NCBI GenBank assembly: GCA_004558825.1
Contig: SFDB01000008.1
Location: 18,782-82,781, forward strand
Source: Clostridiales bacterium
GTDB lineage: Bacteria; Bacillota; Clostridia; Christensenellales; CAG-138
Direction: 5' to 3'
DNA length: 64,000 nucleotides
Numbering within the stretch: the stretch's first letter is position 1; each line of letters opens with the position of its first letter. This document shows positions 17,296 to 24,690 of this stretch, piece after piece. Made by a program: the position numbers and the translations under genes. The notes under the pieces were generated by a model. That model had not been told where the DNA came from, did no database searches, and worked only from the letters and a program-made list of their open reading frames with translations.

Positions 17296-17334
17296 AGATC
17301 CCCCGTATTTTCACATCATACCGGATACGGCATG

Positions 17335-18645
17335 CTATTTCTCCTGCAAGCAGCATGGATATGGGTTTATATCCTCTGCATACAGGCCGACGAGATCCAC
17401 GGGCGCATGATCCGGCGTCGCGTCCGACCATCTTGGGTATGTCATATGAGAGTCGTTCGGCTCCGTAAGCGTAAAGTGCATCGCATCGACGCTTCTTCCG
17501 AAGTATCCTCCCCAGAAGAACCCCTCCCGCTTGAACGCAAGCTCGAAAAGAAAATAATTATTCAGCGCATCGGGAACAAGCCCGCGCGGCTTTTTACCGT
17601 CATACCTGAAGCAGTAGACGCTTTTTCCGTTTTCGGGACGTATCCCTATATACTCAAGCTTGGACAGTGCGGACGATATGGCGTTCCAGTTTCTGTCCGT
17701 CCCTTCGGCGCCACCGTATGTGTCCTTGGTGTTTATTTTGAGCGACGGGTTTATGTCGATACATGTGCCAAAGCTGTGGTGGCTTATTTTATCCATCGAG
17801 TTTCGTTGAAAGCGCGGCACAAATGCGCCGCCCACGCCGTTTTTGCGTATAAGCTGCCTGAGCGCAAAAACGCCGCTCGATCCGGTCTCATAATCGACGC
17901 GCACAAACGTATTATCCACATGCTCAAAGGCGCGTTTGAAATTATCATACGCGCGGCGGTTGACGCGGAGCGTTTTACCGCCGTATTTCATTGTCACTAT
18001 GTTTTCGTTTATCCATTTTTGGTCGACTATTATATGGCGTGAGCCCTTTGCGTCGACCCTGTACGAAAAAAGGAAGGAGTCATCGCCGAAAAAATCGCGG
18101 AGCACGTTATAGCCGTTGTTGTGAATAACGTTTTTTGCAAGCTTGCCAAACTTTTCCACAAAAAAATCGGCCTTCCAGAGCACGGCGTCTGTTTCGTCGG
18201 CGTTTGAACAGATCACCTCTATGCGCTTTCGGCCTTTATTGAGCTTTGAAAACTTAATCCGGCTGTTAATGCTGCCCGCATATCCCGAAAGGCTGTACTC
18301 GTACTTGCCCAGGTCCTTGCCTCTCGCTTCAACGCATATGAGCGTCCTGCCGCTCACTGCGTCCGATATTTTCACGATTACATCCTTAATCGGCGATAAG
18401 CTGTACACAGTCCCTCCCGCACAGAACGGCTGCCCGAGCGCGAATACGTTGCCATCATGCGGTATCGTGCCCTTGTCAAACCATATCGTTCTTTGAGGCG
18501 AGTACGTCACCTCATCCGCAGGCGCGCCGACAAACGCTTCATCCGCCGCAAACGCACTGAATGCATATAATAAAACAAGCGCTGCGGCGGCGACGGCGGC
18601 AAGCGACAGCTTTCTTTTTATTTCAACATAGCTCGTCATACGCAT
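17335..18645 (-). CDS. Secreted VanY-like M15 peptidase
   Basis: A 436-residue exported protein. The signal-like segment LSLAAVAAAALVLLYAFSAFAA covers about residues 13-34. A beta-rich middle region (about 40-200) with AAA-type Ig-like spacing follows, then a C-terminal M15 zinc peptidase: SHHSFGTCIDINPS supplies His and Asp ligands, and FFWGG plus SVDAMHFTL supplies the final His. Such enzymes trim D-Ala peptides of peptidoglycan (DD- or LD-carboxypeptidase). No ribosome site is obvious upstream of 18645 or the alternative ATG at 18639. Set beside spoIID and signal peptidase genes, it may serve spore or wall remodelling, but this is context only. Confidence 0.8.
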   Translation of the reverse strand: MRMTSYVEIKRKLSLAAVAAAALVLLYAFSAFAADEAFVGAPADEVTYSPQRTIWFDKGTIPHDGNVFALGQPFCAGGTVYSLSPIKDVIVKISDAVSGRTLICVEARGKDLGKYEYSLSGYAGSINSRIKFSKLNKGRKRIEVICSNADETDAVLWKADFFVEKFGKLAKNVIHNNGYNVLRDFFGDDSFLFSYRVDAKGSRHIIVDQKWINENIVTMKYGGKTLRVNRRAYDNFKRAFEHVDNTFVRVDYETGSSGVFALRQLIRKNGVGGAFVPRFQRNSMDKISHHSFGTCIDINPSLKINTKDTYGGAEGTDRNWNAISSALSKLEYIGIRPENGKSVYCFRYDGKKPRGLVPDALNNYFLFELAFKREGFFWGGYFGRSVDAMHFTLTEPNDSHMTYPRWSDATPDHAPVDLVGLYAEDINPYPCCLQEK

Positions 18646-18802
18646 ATTTTATCAGCGTAATAACATGTTTTCAAGTAAAAAGGAGCTGCCCTTCCACGGC
18701 TTGTTTTTGGATATAACCGCAACGACTGCGCGATAAAACCTGCGCCGCATTTTCTTAATTACGTTCTTCTGCCAATTTAAGGTTCGTTCCGGGAAGGCCT
18801 TT

Positions 18803-19366
18803 CTATCTCGCCCGAACAAACACGTTCAGCCTGTCTATGGGAGCAAGCCGCATTACTATCACGCCTATTATGTCGCCGCACGGTATGGCGGCACGCTCAG
18901 GTGAAATCGTTGCGAAGCTCCTCGCATCGCACAAAATGTATACACTCCCTTCGGGTACGGTGAAAGACTCCATGTCCTCGCAGTCAAAATCGGCGACATA
19001 TGTGCGTTCGTCAAGAAGCTGCCCGTTGATGTAGACGCGCCTGTTCTGTATTTGGACGGCTTCGCCCCCAAGCGCAACTATGCGCCCTATGCGCACGGCA
19101 CCCGTCTCTTTATCCTTAAACGCAACGGCATCGCCCCTGACCGGGCGCGTGATATATTTCGACAGCCTGCTTACAAGAATTACGTCATTCGGCTCGAGCA
19201 TAGGGCTCATGCCCTCGTCAAACACTCGAAGCGGCTTAAATATTACGGTAAATATGAGCGACACAGCAGCCGCGCATATGAGTACGGCGGCCAATATTCC
19301 CCATGCGGCCGCCTTTTTGCGGCACAAAGCATATTCCTCTGTCCTTGTCGGCCTGTTTTCCGTCAT
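18803..19366 (-). CDS. Signal peptidase I homologue with apparently lost catalytic lysine
   Basis: A 187-residue S26-family protein with one N-terminal membrane segment (residues 20-45). The nucleophile Ser is kept in DEGMSPMLEPNDVILV. In box D the partner, normally KRV.ALPGD, reads VRIGRIVALGGEAV, so the general-base Lys is replaced by Gly. Box E, normally GDNR..S.DSR, reads CDARSFATISPER. Residues essential to the Ser-Lys dyad and its support are thus missing or changed. It overlaps the intact lepB by 4 nt (ATGA). It may be an inactive partner of LepB, a variant using another base, or a specialised enzyme. Confidence 0.75.
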   Translation of the reverse strand: MTENRPTRTEEYALCRKKAAAWGILAAVLICAAAVSLIFTVIFKPLRVFDEGMSPMLEPNDVILVSRLSKYITRPVRGDAVAFKDKETGAVRIGRIVALGGEAVQIQNRRVYINGQLLDERTYVADFDCEDMESFTVPEGSVYILCDARSFATISPERAAIPCGDIIGVIVMRLAPIDRLNVFVRAR

Positions 19367-19974
19367 ATCTCGTTTTTTAGCGCAAGGCTTCTAAAGCTCG
19401 AAAGCGGCCAAATAACGCTGCGCGCGCGTCCTACGATTCGATTATACGGTATCGGCCCGACTTCGGCGCTTCTGCTGTCAAGGCTTTCGTTCCTGTTATC
19501 GCCCATCACAAACACGCATTTCTCAGGTACGATGACAGGCCATGTGTTATAAAAAACATAGTCGTTCCAATATTCGCTCTCATCAAGCGGCTCGTCATTC
19601 ACATATACGACCCCGTCCATTACGCAGACCGTTTCGCCCGGGAGGGCAATCACGCGCTTCACGCATGACGCCGTGTGGTTCGGATAGTAGCATATGATTA
19701 TGTCGCCGCGCTTTGGTTCGTTGAAAAGATAGCTCGTCTTGTCTACAAACATTCTTTCGCCGTTAAGAAGCGTCGGGTGCATCGAGTCGCCCGAAACGCG
19801 CGTCGGCTCGGTGACAAAAAGCCTGAGCGACAGCGCAATGATTATAACAAGCGCAAGGCTTATAACGTATTGAATGTTTCCGATTTTGTTATAGCCCTTA
19901 TCGTGCTTGTGTACTTCGTCCGCCGCCTTGTAGTATCCCTTCATGGTCTTTTTATCGGGACGGTTATCCTTCAT
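19363..19974 (-). CDS. lepB: Signal peptidase I
   Basis: Cleaves signal peptides from exported preproteins on the outer face of the membrane. The 203-residue protein has a cytoplasmic basic N-terminus, one membrane helix (YVISLALVIIIALSLRLFV) and all S26 boxes: Ser in VSGDSMHPTL, Lys in SCVKRVIALPGE, and GDNRNESLDSR. The ATG at 19974 follows AAGGGGG by about 8 nt; an upstream extension would run through the DUF951 gene, which it overlaps by 11 nt. It is the middle gene of DUF951-lepB-second signal peptidase. Confidence 0.95.
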   Translation of the reverse strand: MKDNRPDKKTMKGYYKAADEVHKHDKGYNKIGNIQYVISLALVIIIALSLRLFVTEPTRVSGDSMHPTLLNGERMFVDKTSYLFNEPKRGDIIICYYPNHTASCVKRVIALPGETVCVMDGVVYVNDEPLDESEYWNDYVFYNTWPVIVPEKCVFVMGDNRNESLDSRSAEVGPIPYNRIVGRARSVIWPLSSFRSLALKNEI

Positions 19975-20170
19975 TATCGTTACCCCCTTCGGAAAGCCTC
20001 TTTTTTGCGGCGCGAATAAAGTCGCATCTGTCAAGCATGACTACGCGGCCGCATTTTACACATTTGATTTTTATATCGGCGCCCGTTCGCGTTATTACCC
20101 ATGCGTTGCCTCCGCATGCATGAGGCTTACGCATCATAACGGTATCGCCGAGCGAAAACTCATTCAGCAT
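19964..20170 (-). CDS. DUF951 family small zinc-ribbon-like protein
   Basis: A 68-residue protein: FSLGDTVMMRKPHACGGNAW, then IKCVKCGRVVMLDR and a basic C-terminus. This is the DUF951 pattern (the YyzM group of Firmicutes), with Cys in CGG and CVKCG that could bind a metal or nucleic acid. Function is unknown. The ATG at 20170 begins exactly at the conserved start but has no Shine-Dalgarno; a TATAAT ends 6 nt upstream, so the mRNA is probably leaderless. It heads the lepB pair. Confidence 0.88.
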   Translation of the reverse strand: MLNEFSLGDTVMMRKPHACGGNAWVITRTGADIKIKCVKCGRVVMLDRCDFIRAAKKRLSEGGNDNEG

Positions 20171-20176
20171 AATCGA

Positions 20177-20185
20177 ATTATACCA
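20177..20185 (-). promoter_or_regulatory. Extended -10 promoter giving a leaderless DUF951 mRNA
   Basis: On the minus strand TGG is followed by TATAAT (-10 at 20177-20182). The distance to the ATG at 20170 is 6 nt, which would place the transcription start on or next to the A of the start codon. No ribosome-binding site lies between. Confidence 0.6.
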
Positions 20186-20208
20186 CAATGCCGCGCCGAA
20201 CGAACATT

Positions 20209-20895
20209 TTACCCGAAAAATGCTTCAAGCGCGTCAGCAACGGCACAAACAAAGCTTTGTATATATTCCTCATCGTGCAGGAGCGCCTCCTCATCGGCGT
20301 TCGTGATAAAGCCGCACTCTATAAGCACCGCGGGCATGGGCGCTTCTCGCAGCACATACAGATCGTCCGCACTTATTTGACGTGCTCCGCCCGTAATGGC
20401 GTTAAGCTTATCTTGGATTATCGCCGCAAACGCGCGCGAGCTCGCGGAGTTTTCATCATAAAACACCTGCGGCCCCCAAACGCTCGGATTGTCGGGAAAA
20501 GAATTCATATGTATGCTCACGAACGCCGCTGCGCCGCTTGAATTCGTAAATTCACGGCGAAAAGCCATATCGTCCTGCTTCGTGGCGCCTACGGCTTCGC
20601 CGTCCGAGCGCGTCATGAATACGAGTATTCCCCGCGATTCAAGCTCTGTTTCAAGCGCCTCGGCAACGCGCAGATTCATATCGTCCTCATGCGCCCCCGA
20701 TATCGTCGATATCGCTCCCGGGTCTGCGCCGCCGTGGCCCGCATCTATAACTACGCCGCAGGATATGTTGAGCTGCGGCTTTGCGCCAAGTCCGCCGATA
20801 TGGCAAAGCGCAAGCGCAGCGGCGAGTATTATGACGGCCACGCCCAAAAGCACGAAAAATCGCACGGCGAAATCTCTTTTTGACTTGTTTTTCAT
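20209..20895 (-). CDS. cwlD: N-acetylmuramoyl-L-alanine amidase CwlD
   Basis: CwlD cleaves the muramoyl-alanine amide bond; in spore-formers it starts muramic-delta-lactam formation in cortex peptidoglycan. The 228-residue protein has a signal anchor (VRFFVLLGVAVIILAAALAL) and an Amidase_3 domain with VVIDAGHGGADPGA (first zinc His), the Glu in HEDDMNLRVAE, the second His in VSIHMNSFPD and the catalytic Glu in PAVLIECGFITNADEE. Length and order match CwlD rather than larger wall amidases, which also fits the SpoIID gene nearby. Its promoter overlaps the region feeding cyuA. Confidence 0.9.
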   Translation of the reverse strand: MKNKSKRDFAVRFFVLLGVAVIILAAALALCHIGGLGAKPQLNISCGVVIDAGHGGADPGAISTISGAHEDDMNLRVAEALETELESRGILVFMTRSDGEAVGATKQDDMAFRREFTNSSGAAAFVSIHMNSFPDNPSVWGPQVFYDENSASSRAFAAIIQDKLNAITGGARQISADDLYVLREAPMPAVLIECGFITNADEEALLHDEEYIQSFVCAVADALEAFFG

Positions 20896-20901
20896 ATCTA
20901 A

Positions 20902-20966
20902 AGTATAGCACGACAGCGCAACGTTGTCAGCCGGCAGTACAATTTGTCGGGCAAAAAGTGTATAAT
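20902..20966. promoter_or_regulatory. Divergent cwlD and cyuA promoters
   Basis: Minus strand: CTGACA (20925-20930) and TATACT (20902-20907), 17 nt apart, directly upstream of cwlD. Plus strand: TATAAT at 20961-20966, 30 nt ahead of the cyuA ATG, with only a weak -35 (TACAAT, 20938-20943). Confidence 0.55.
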
Positions 20967-20996
20967 GCTGTTAACACACGAAAGGCGGAAACAAAA

Positions 20997-22271
20997 ATGC
21001 TTACGGACGCAATAAACAACACTTACATAAAAATATTAAAAGAAGAGCTGGTGCCAGCTCAAGGCTGCACCGAGCCCGTGGCGCTCGCCTACTGCGCCGC
21101 CGTCGCTCGAAAAACGCTCGGCAGTATACCAAAAAAATGCGTCGTTCAAGTCAGCGGCAACATAATCAAGAACGTCAAAAGCGTCATAGTGCCTAACACA
21201 GGCGGATTGACCGGCATTTCCGCTTCTGTGTCCGCTGGTATAGTCGCAGGCGATGAAAGCGCAGTGCTCGAGGTGCTCAAAAGAATACCTCCCGAGAAAG
21301 CGCCGCTGATTGCTCAGTACATGAAAGAAGCCGACATTACGGTTCGGCTTGCGTGCGGCTGTCCGAATTTCTATATAGATATAACGGTTTTCGGCGAAAA
21401 CGACACCGCGCGAGCCGTCATATCAAATTACCATACAAACATAGTTCTCGTCGAAAGAAACGGCGAAGTGCTCTCAAAGGCGGGCGTAGTCAGCGACGAA
21501 TCGACGGGACTTACAGACAGGCATGTTCTCAACGTGGCCGACATAATCGAGTTTGCCGATACGACAGACCTTTCACAGCTCGAATTTGTTTTGAAGCGCC
21601 AAATCGCTTTCAACAGCGCCATATCCCGCGAAGGCCTGAGCGGAAACTGGGGCGCGAACGTCGGGAAAACGCTCCTTAATTCATACGGGAGCGATATAAG
21701 GATACGCGCCAAAGCGGCGGCCGCGGCGGGGAGCGATGCAAGGATGAGCGGCTGCGAGCTGCCCGTCATAATCGTTTCGGGAAGCGGAAATCAGGGCATG
21801 GCGGCGTCGCTGCCCGTCATAGAATACGCCCGCGAGCTTGGATCGGGCGAAGAAAAGCTGCTCAGGGCGCTTATCGTATCAAACCTTATCACAATACACC
21901 AGAAAACGGGCATCGGACGGCTCTCGGCTTTCTGCGGTGCTGTCAGCGCGGGCTGCGGCGCAGCGTCGGGCATCGCCTACCTCTGCGGCGGCCGGTATGA
22001 AGAGATATCCCACACGATAGTCAACGCGCTCGCGATAGTTTCCGGTATGGTCTGCGACGGCGCAAAGCCCTCGTGCGCCGCCAAAATCGCCGCTGCGGTA
22101 GACGCGGGCATATTCGGCTACGAGCTTTTCAAAAACGGCAACCAGTTCTGGGGCGGCGACGGCATCGTCACCAAGGGCGTCGACAATACAATTGCAAACG
22201 TCGGCCGCATGGCACGCGAAGGTATGCGCGAAACGGACGTCGAAATACTGAAAATAATGGTCGGCGATTGA
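20997..22271 (+). CDS. cyuA: UPF0597/CyuA-type L-cysteine desulfidase (serine dehydratase alpha-like)
   Basis: A 424-residue protein of the UPF0597 family (YhaM/CyuA, CdsB). Characterised members use a [4Fe-4S] cluster to break L-cysteine to pyruvate, ammonia and sulfide. Key blocks: VPAQGCTEPVALAYC with the substrate-side Cys near the N-terminus, SGNIIKNVKSVIVPNTGG, RLACGCPNFYIDI, SGSGNQGMAASLPVI and CDGAKPSCAAKIAAAVDAG, which together supply the cluster cysteines. The start at 20997 follows AAAGGCGG; upstream codons read through promoter sequence. It stands alone between divergent cwlD and the antiporter gene. Whether Cys or Ser is the substrate cannot be decided here. Confidence 0.85.
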   Translation: MLTDAINNTYIKILKEELVPAQGCTEPVALAYCAAVARKTLGSIPKKCVVQVSGNIIKNVKSVIVPNTGGLTGISASVSAGIVAGDESAVLEVLKRIPPEKAPLIAQYMKEADITVRLACGCPNFYIDITVFGENDTARAVISNYHTNIVLVERNGEVLSKAGVVSDESTGLTDRHVLNVADIIEFADTTDLSQLEFVLKRQIAFNSAISREGLSGNWGANVGKTLLNSYGSDIRIRAKAAAAAGSDARMSGCELPVIIVSGSGNQGMAASLPVIEYARELGSGEEKLLRALIVSNLITIHQKTGIGRLSAFCGAVSAGCGAASGIAYLCGGRYEEISHTIVNALAIVSGMVCDGAKPSCAAKIAAAVDAGIFGYELFKNGNQFWGGDGIVTKGVDNTIANVGRMAREGMRETDVEILKIMVGD

Positions 22272-22342
22272 TTGACAATACATATAAATAGTATTATGAT
22301 TCAAATTTGTGCGCGGGAGCAGTCTCCCGCCGCACATTTTTA
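22272..22342 (+). promoter_or_regulatory. Promoter followed by a terminator-like hairpin ahead of the antiporter gene
   Basis: TTGACA (22272-22277) and TATGAT (22295-22300) are 17 nt apart and begin right at the cyuA stop. A hairpin with stem GTGCGCGGGAG (22309-22319) and CTCCCGCCGCAC (22324-22335), one bulge, is followed by ATTTTTA. It can end cyuA transcripts, but it also covers the first bases of any transcript from this promoter, so it might attenuate the antiporter gene. Confidence 0.55.
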
Positions 22343-22362
22343 CCGAAAAGAAGGTTTATTTT

Positions 22363-23667
22363 ATGGAGGCACTGCTTTCCGTGGGAATCGCGCTTCTCAT
22401 AGGTTTGATGATGACGCGCGTATTCAAATATCTTAAACTCAATCTCCCCGATGTGACGGCTTTCCTCATCGCAGGCGTTGCAATAGGTCCATACTGTCTC
22501 GGCGCGCTCGGCATCGATGGCATAGGCTTTTCTTCGTCCGAGTCGGTCGAAAGACTCAGCTCGATATCGAACGTGGCGCTCGGATTTATCGCCTTCTCGA
22601 TAGGAAGCGAGTTCAAGGTTTCACAGCTCAAAACGATAGGCAGGCAGGCGTTTGCCGTAGGCGTGCTGCAGGCGCTCGCGGCGGCGATATTTGTTGATGT
22701 CGCGCTCATAATATTCCACCTCATTGCACCCGACAAGCTGTCGCTCCCCGCGGCAATAACGCTCGGCGCGATTGCCACTGCCACCGCCCCGGCCGCTACG
22801 CTCATGGTCGTACGCCAATACAAGGCAAAGGGCAAGCTCACCGATATACTGCTTCCCGTCGTTGCGCTCGACGATGCCGTCGGTCTCATCGTGTTCGCGG
22901 TATCGTTCGGCATTGCGCAGTCGATGGTAAGCGGCCGCACGGACCCGGTTTCGGTGCTCGTAAACCCCATGATTGAAATAGTGCTTTCGCTCGTTCTCGG
23001 AAGCGCTCTCGGCTGGGTGCTGACTCAGCTTGAAAAGACGTTTTTTTCCAATTCGAACCGTCTTTCGCTCACAATAGCTTTCGTTGTGCTGACCGTTGCG
23101 CTGTCCATGCTTTCGTTCGATATAGGCCCTGTGCGCGTCTCGTTTTCATCGCTGCTCGTCTGCATGATGCTCGGAACCGTTTTTTGCAACATATGCCCTC
23201 TCGCTTCCGACCTCATGGATAGGGCCGATAAGTGGACCGCGCCGCTATACGCGCTCTTTTTCGTGCTGAGCGGCGCGGAGCTTGAGCTAAGCGTGTTCAA
23301 GGACGGCGCCGTAATACTGATAGGCGCCATATACATAATCATGCGTTCCGCGGGTAAATACATAGGCGCCTACGGAAGCTGCGCCATGACGCGCTGCGAC
23401 AGCAACGTAAAAAGATATCTCGGCATAACGCTTTTGCCGCAGGCGGGCGTTGCTCTGGGCATGTGCGTGACGGCCTCGTCGCTCGGCAGGACAGACGGTG
23501 CGCTCATCAAGAACATAGTTCTTTTCAGCGTTCTTATTTACGAGCTGTTTGGGCCTATGTGTACGCGCTGGGCGCTTATGAAGGCAGGCAACATTCAGCC
23601 CATGGCTCAAGAGGTCAAGGACAGACGTTCAAGAAAGCTTGCCGCGGTCAAGGGGAATAAGCTTTAA
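22363..23667 (+). CDS. Monovalent cation:proton antiporter, CPA2 family
   Basis: A 434-residue polytopic membrane protein with about twelve membrane segments. It resembles the transport core of CPA2 (KefB/NapA-type) exchangers: FLIAGVAIGPYCLGALG, ALGFIAFSIGSEFKV, the Asp-Asp pair in VVALDDAVGLIVFA that corresponds to the ion-binding acidic site, and LLPQAGVALGMCV. No C-terminal RCK/TrkA domain is present, so it is the short form. The ATG follows AAAAGAAGG by about 8 nt. Na+ or K+ specificity cannot be read. Probably its own transcription unit. Confidence 0.88.
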   Translation: MEALLSVGIALLIGLMMTRVFKYLKLNLPDVTAFLIAGVAIGPYCLGALGIDGIGFSSSESVERLSSISNVALGFIAFSIGSEFKVSQLKTIGRQAFAVGVLQALAAAIFVDVALIIFHLIAPDKLSLPAAITLGAIATATAPAATLMVVRQYKAKGKLTDILLPVVALDDAVGLIVFAVSFGIAQSMVSGRTDPVSVLVNPMIEIVLSLVLGSALGWVLTQLEKTFFSNSNRLSLTIAFVVLTVALSMLSFDIGPVRVSFSSLLVCMMLGTVFCNICPLASDLMDRADKWTAPLYALFFVLSGAELELSVFKDGAVILIGAIYIIMRSAGKYIGAYGSCAMTRCDSNVKRYLGITLLPQAGVALGMCVTASSLGRTDGALIKNIVLFSVLIYELFGPMCTRWALMKAGNIQPMAQEVKDRRSRKLAAVKGNKL

Positions 23668-23818
23668 TTTCCGCTCTGCACACGCTTTATTCAGATTAGA
23701 AAAAACGGCCGCGCTTACATAAGACGTGGCCGTAAGTCGTATTATTTTGATAAAAAAGCATTTACGCCGATTTTCAAAAATCCTCCGTAAAATTCTTTTT
23801 ACGCTTACGCACATTTAA

Positions 23819-23852
23819 GCAGACCTCCGCGCCTGACGGCGCGGAGGTCTGC
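23819..23852. terminator. Perfect 15-bp terminator hairpin between convergent genes
   Basis: GCAGACCTCCGCGCC (23819-23833) pairs perfectly with 23838-23852 around a TGAC loop. In the minus direction it follows the DUF378 gene by 27 nt and ends in TTAAAT; in the plus direction it follows the antiporter. A shorter inverted repeat, ACGGCC (23705-23710) with GGCCGT (23728-23733), lies between. Confidence 0.75.
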
Positions 23853-23879
23853 CTCAGCTCTTCAAGCTTTGTCCTTACA

Positions 23880-24101
23880 TCAGTCGGCGTCGCCGTTTCG
23901 GTGCGCGTGACGAATGCCGTCGCGACGGAACAGGAGCGAAATGCCCCATATCCCTGCAAGACCTACGAGCGTGTATATTATCCTCGCAACGACAGTGCTC
24001 ATTCCGCCGAATATGGCGGCAACAACGTCAAACTGAAATATACCAATCAGGCCCCAGTTCAACGCGCCTATGATGAGTAGAATAAGCGAAAGCGTATCCA
24101 T
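23880..24101 (-). CDS. DUF378 small membrane protein
   Basis: A 73-residue protein with two membrane helices: LSLILLIIGALNWGLIGIFQFDVVAAIFGG, in which the family signature GALNWGL.G is clear, and ARIIYTLVGLAGIWGISLLF. This is the DUF378 (YuzA) family, of unknown function. The C-terminus is a short charged tail. AAGGAGAG precedes the ATG at good spacing. It stands alone; the 220 bp upstream is AT-rich with an 8-bp inverted repeat (TTGATATG 24121-24128 and 24223-24230) and no gene. Confidence 0.9.
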   Translation of the reverse strand: MDTLSLILLIIGALNWGLIGIFQFDVVAAIFGGMSTVVARIIYTLVGLAGIWGISLLFRRDGIRHAHRNGDAD

Positions 24102-24321
24102 GCGTATCTCTCCTTAATGTTTGATATGCATATTGTGCGTCGCGGCATGTGTGTCAATGCAAAAAAACGATTGGTAAATTTATAAATTTAAAAAAATACT
24201 GATTCTTGTAAATATGCATTAACATATCAAGCGGGCGCGAAACCCGAAGCATGATTTCATATCATATTCGCGCCGCAGCGCAAATCGCTTTTTCATATGG
24301 CGAACAGCTGCGGATCTTCTT

Positions 24322-24609
24322 TTATTCAGCCGGCTCTTCTTTCTTTTTTTCGTAAAAAAGCGTAAGCTCGAACGTATCGAAGGCTACAGGCTCAATAAAA
24401 TCCGAAGGCTTGAACACAACATGCGAAAACTGCCGAAGATCCCGCTCATGCTTTGAAAGCATCACCGGGCGCGGCAGATCAAGCTCTTTGCAGACCGCGT
24501 CTATCGCATCCGTCCAGCGCTTAACGTCGGACGGCTTTTTTTCCGCAAGCTCCTCCGTCGCCTCCGCGATTCGCTTGTGATTTTTTATTATTGTTGCCCA
24601 CATTTTCAT
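24322..24609 (-). CDS. Small cytoplasmic protein of unknown function
   Basis: A 95-residue protein beginning MKMWATIIKNHKRIAEATEEL. The first half looks helical (KRWTDAIDAVCKELDLPRPV), the second has hydrophobic strands (FSHVVFKPSDFIEPVAFDTFELTLFY) and the tail is Lys/Glu-rich. No membrane segment, signal or metal motif. I do not recognise the function. ATG 24609 is favoured over upstream codons because GGAG is 8 nt away. A GC-rich hairpin (CGGCGGCGG 24632-24640 with 24652-24660) separates it from the large zinc-ribbon gene upstream on the same strand. Confidence 0.7.
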   Translation of the reverse strand: MKMWATIIKNHKRIAEATEELAEKKPSDVKRWTDAIDAVCKELDLPRPVMLSKHERDLRQFSHVVFKPSDFIEPVAFDTFELTLFYEKKKEEPAE

Positions 24610-24690
24610 ATTTGTTTCTCCGTTTACGCCACGGCGGCGGAGCAAAACACCCCGCCGCCGGCTTTCGGCATTTTTTAATAAGGCTTTTTA

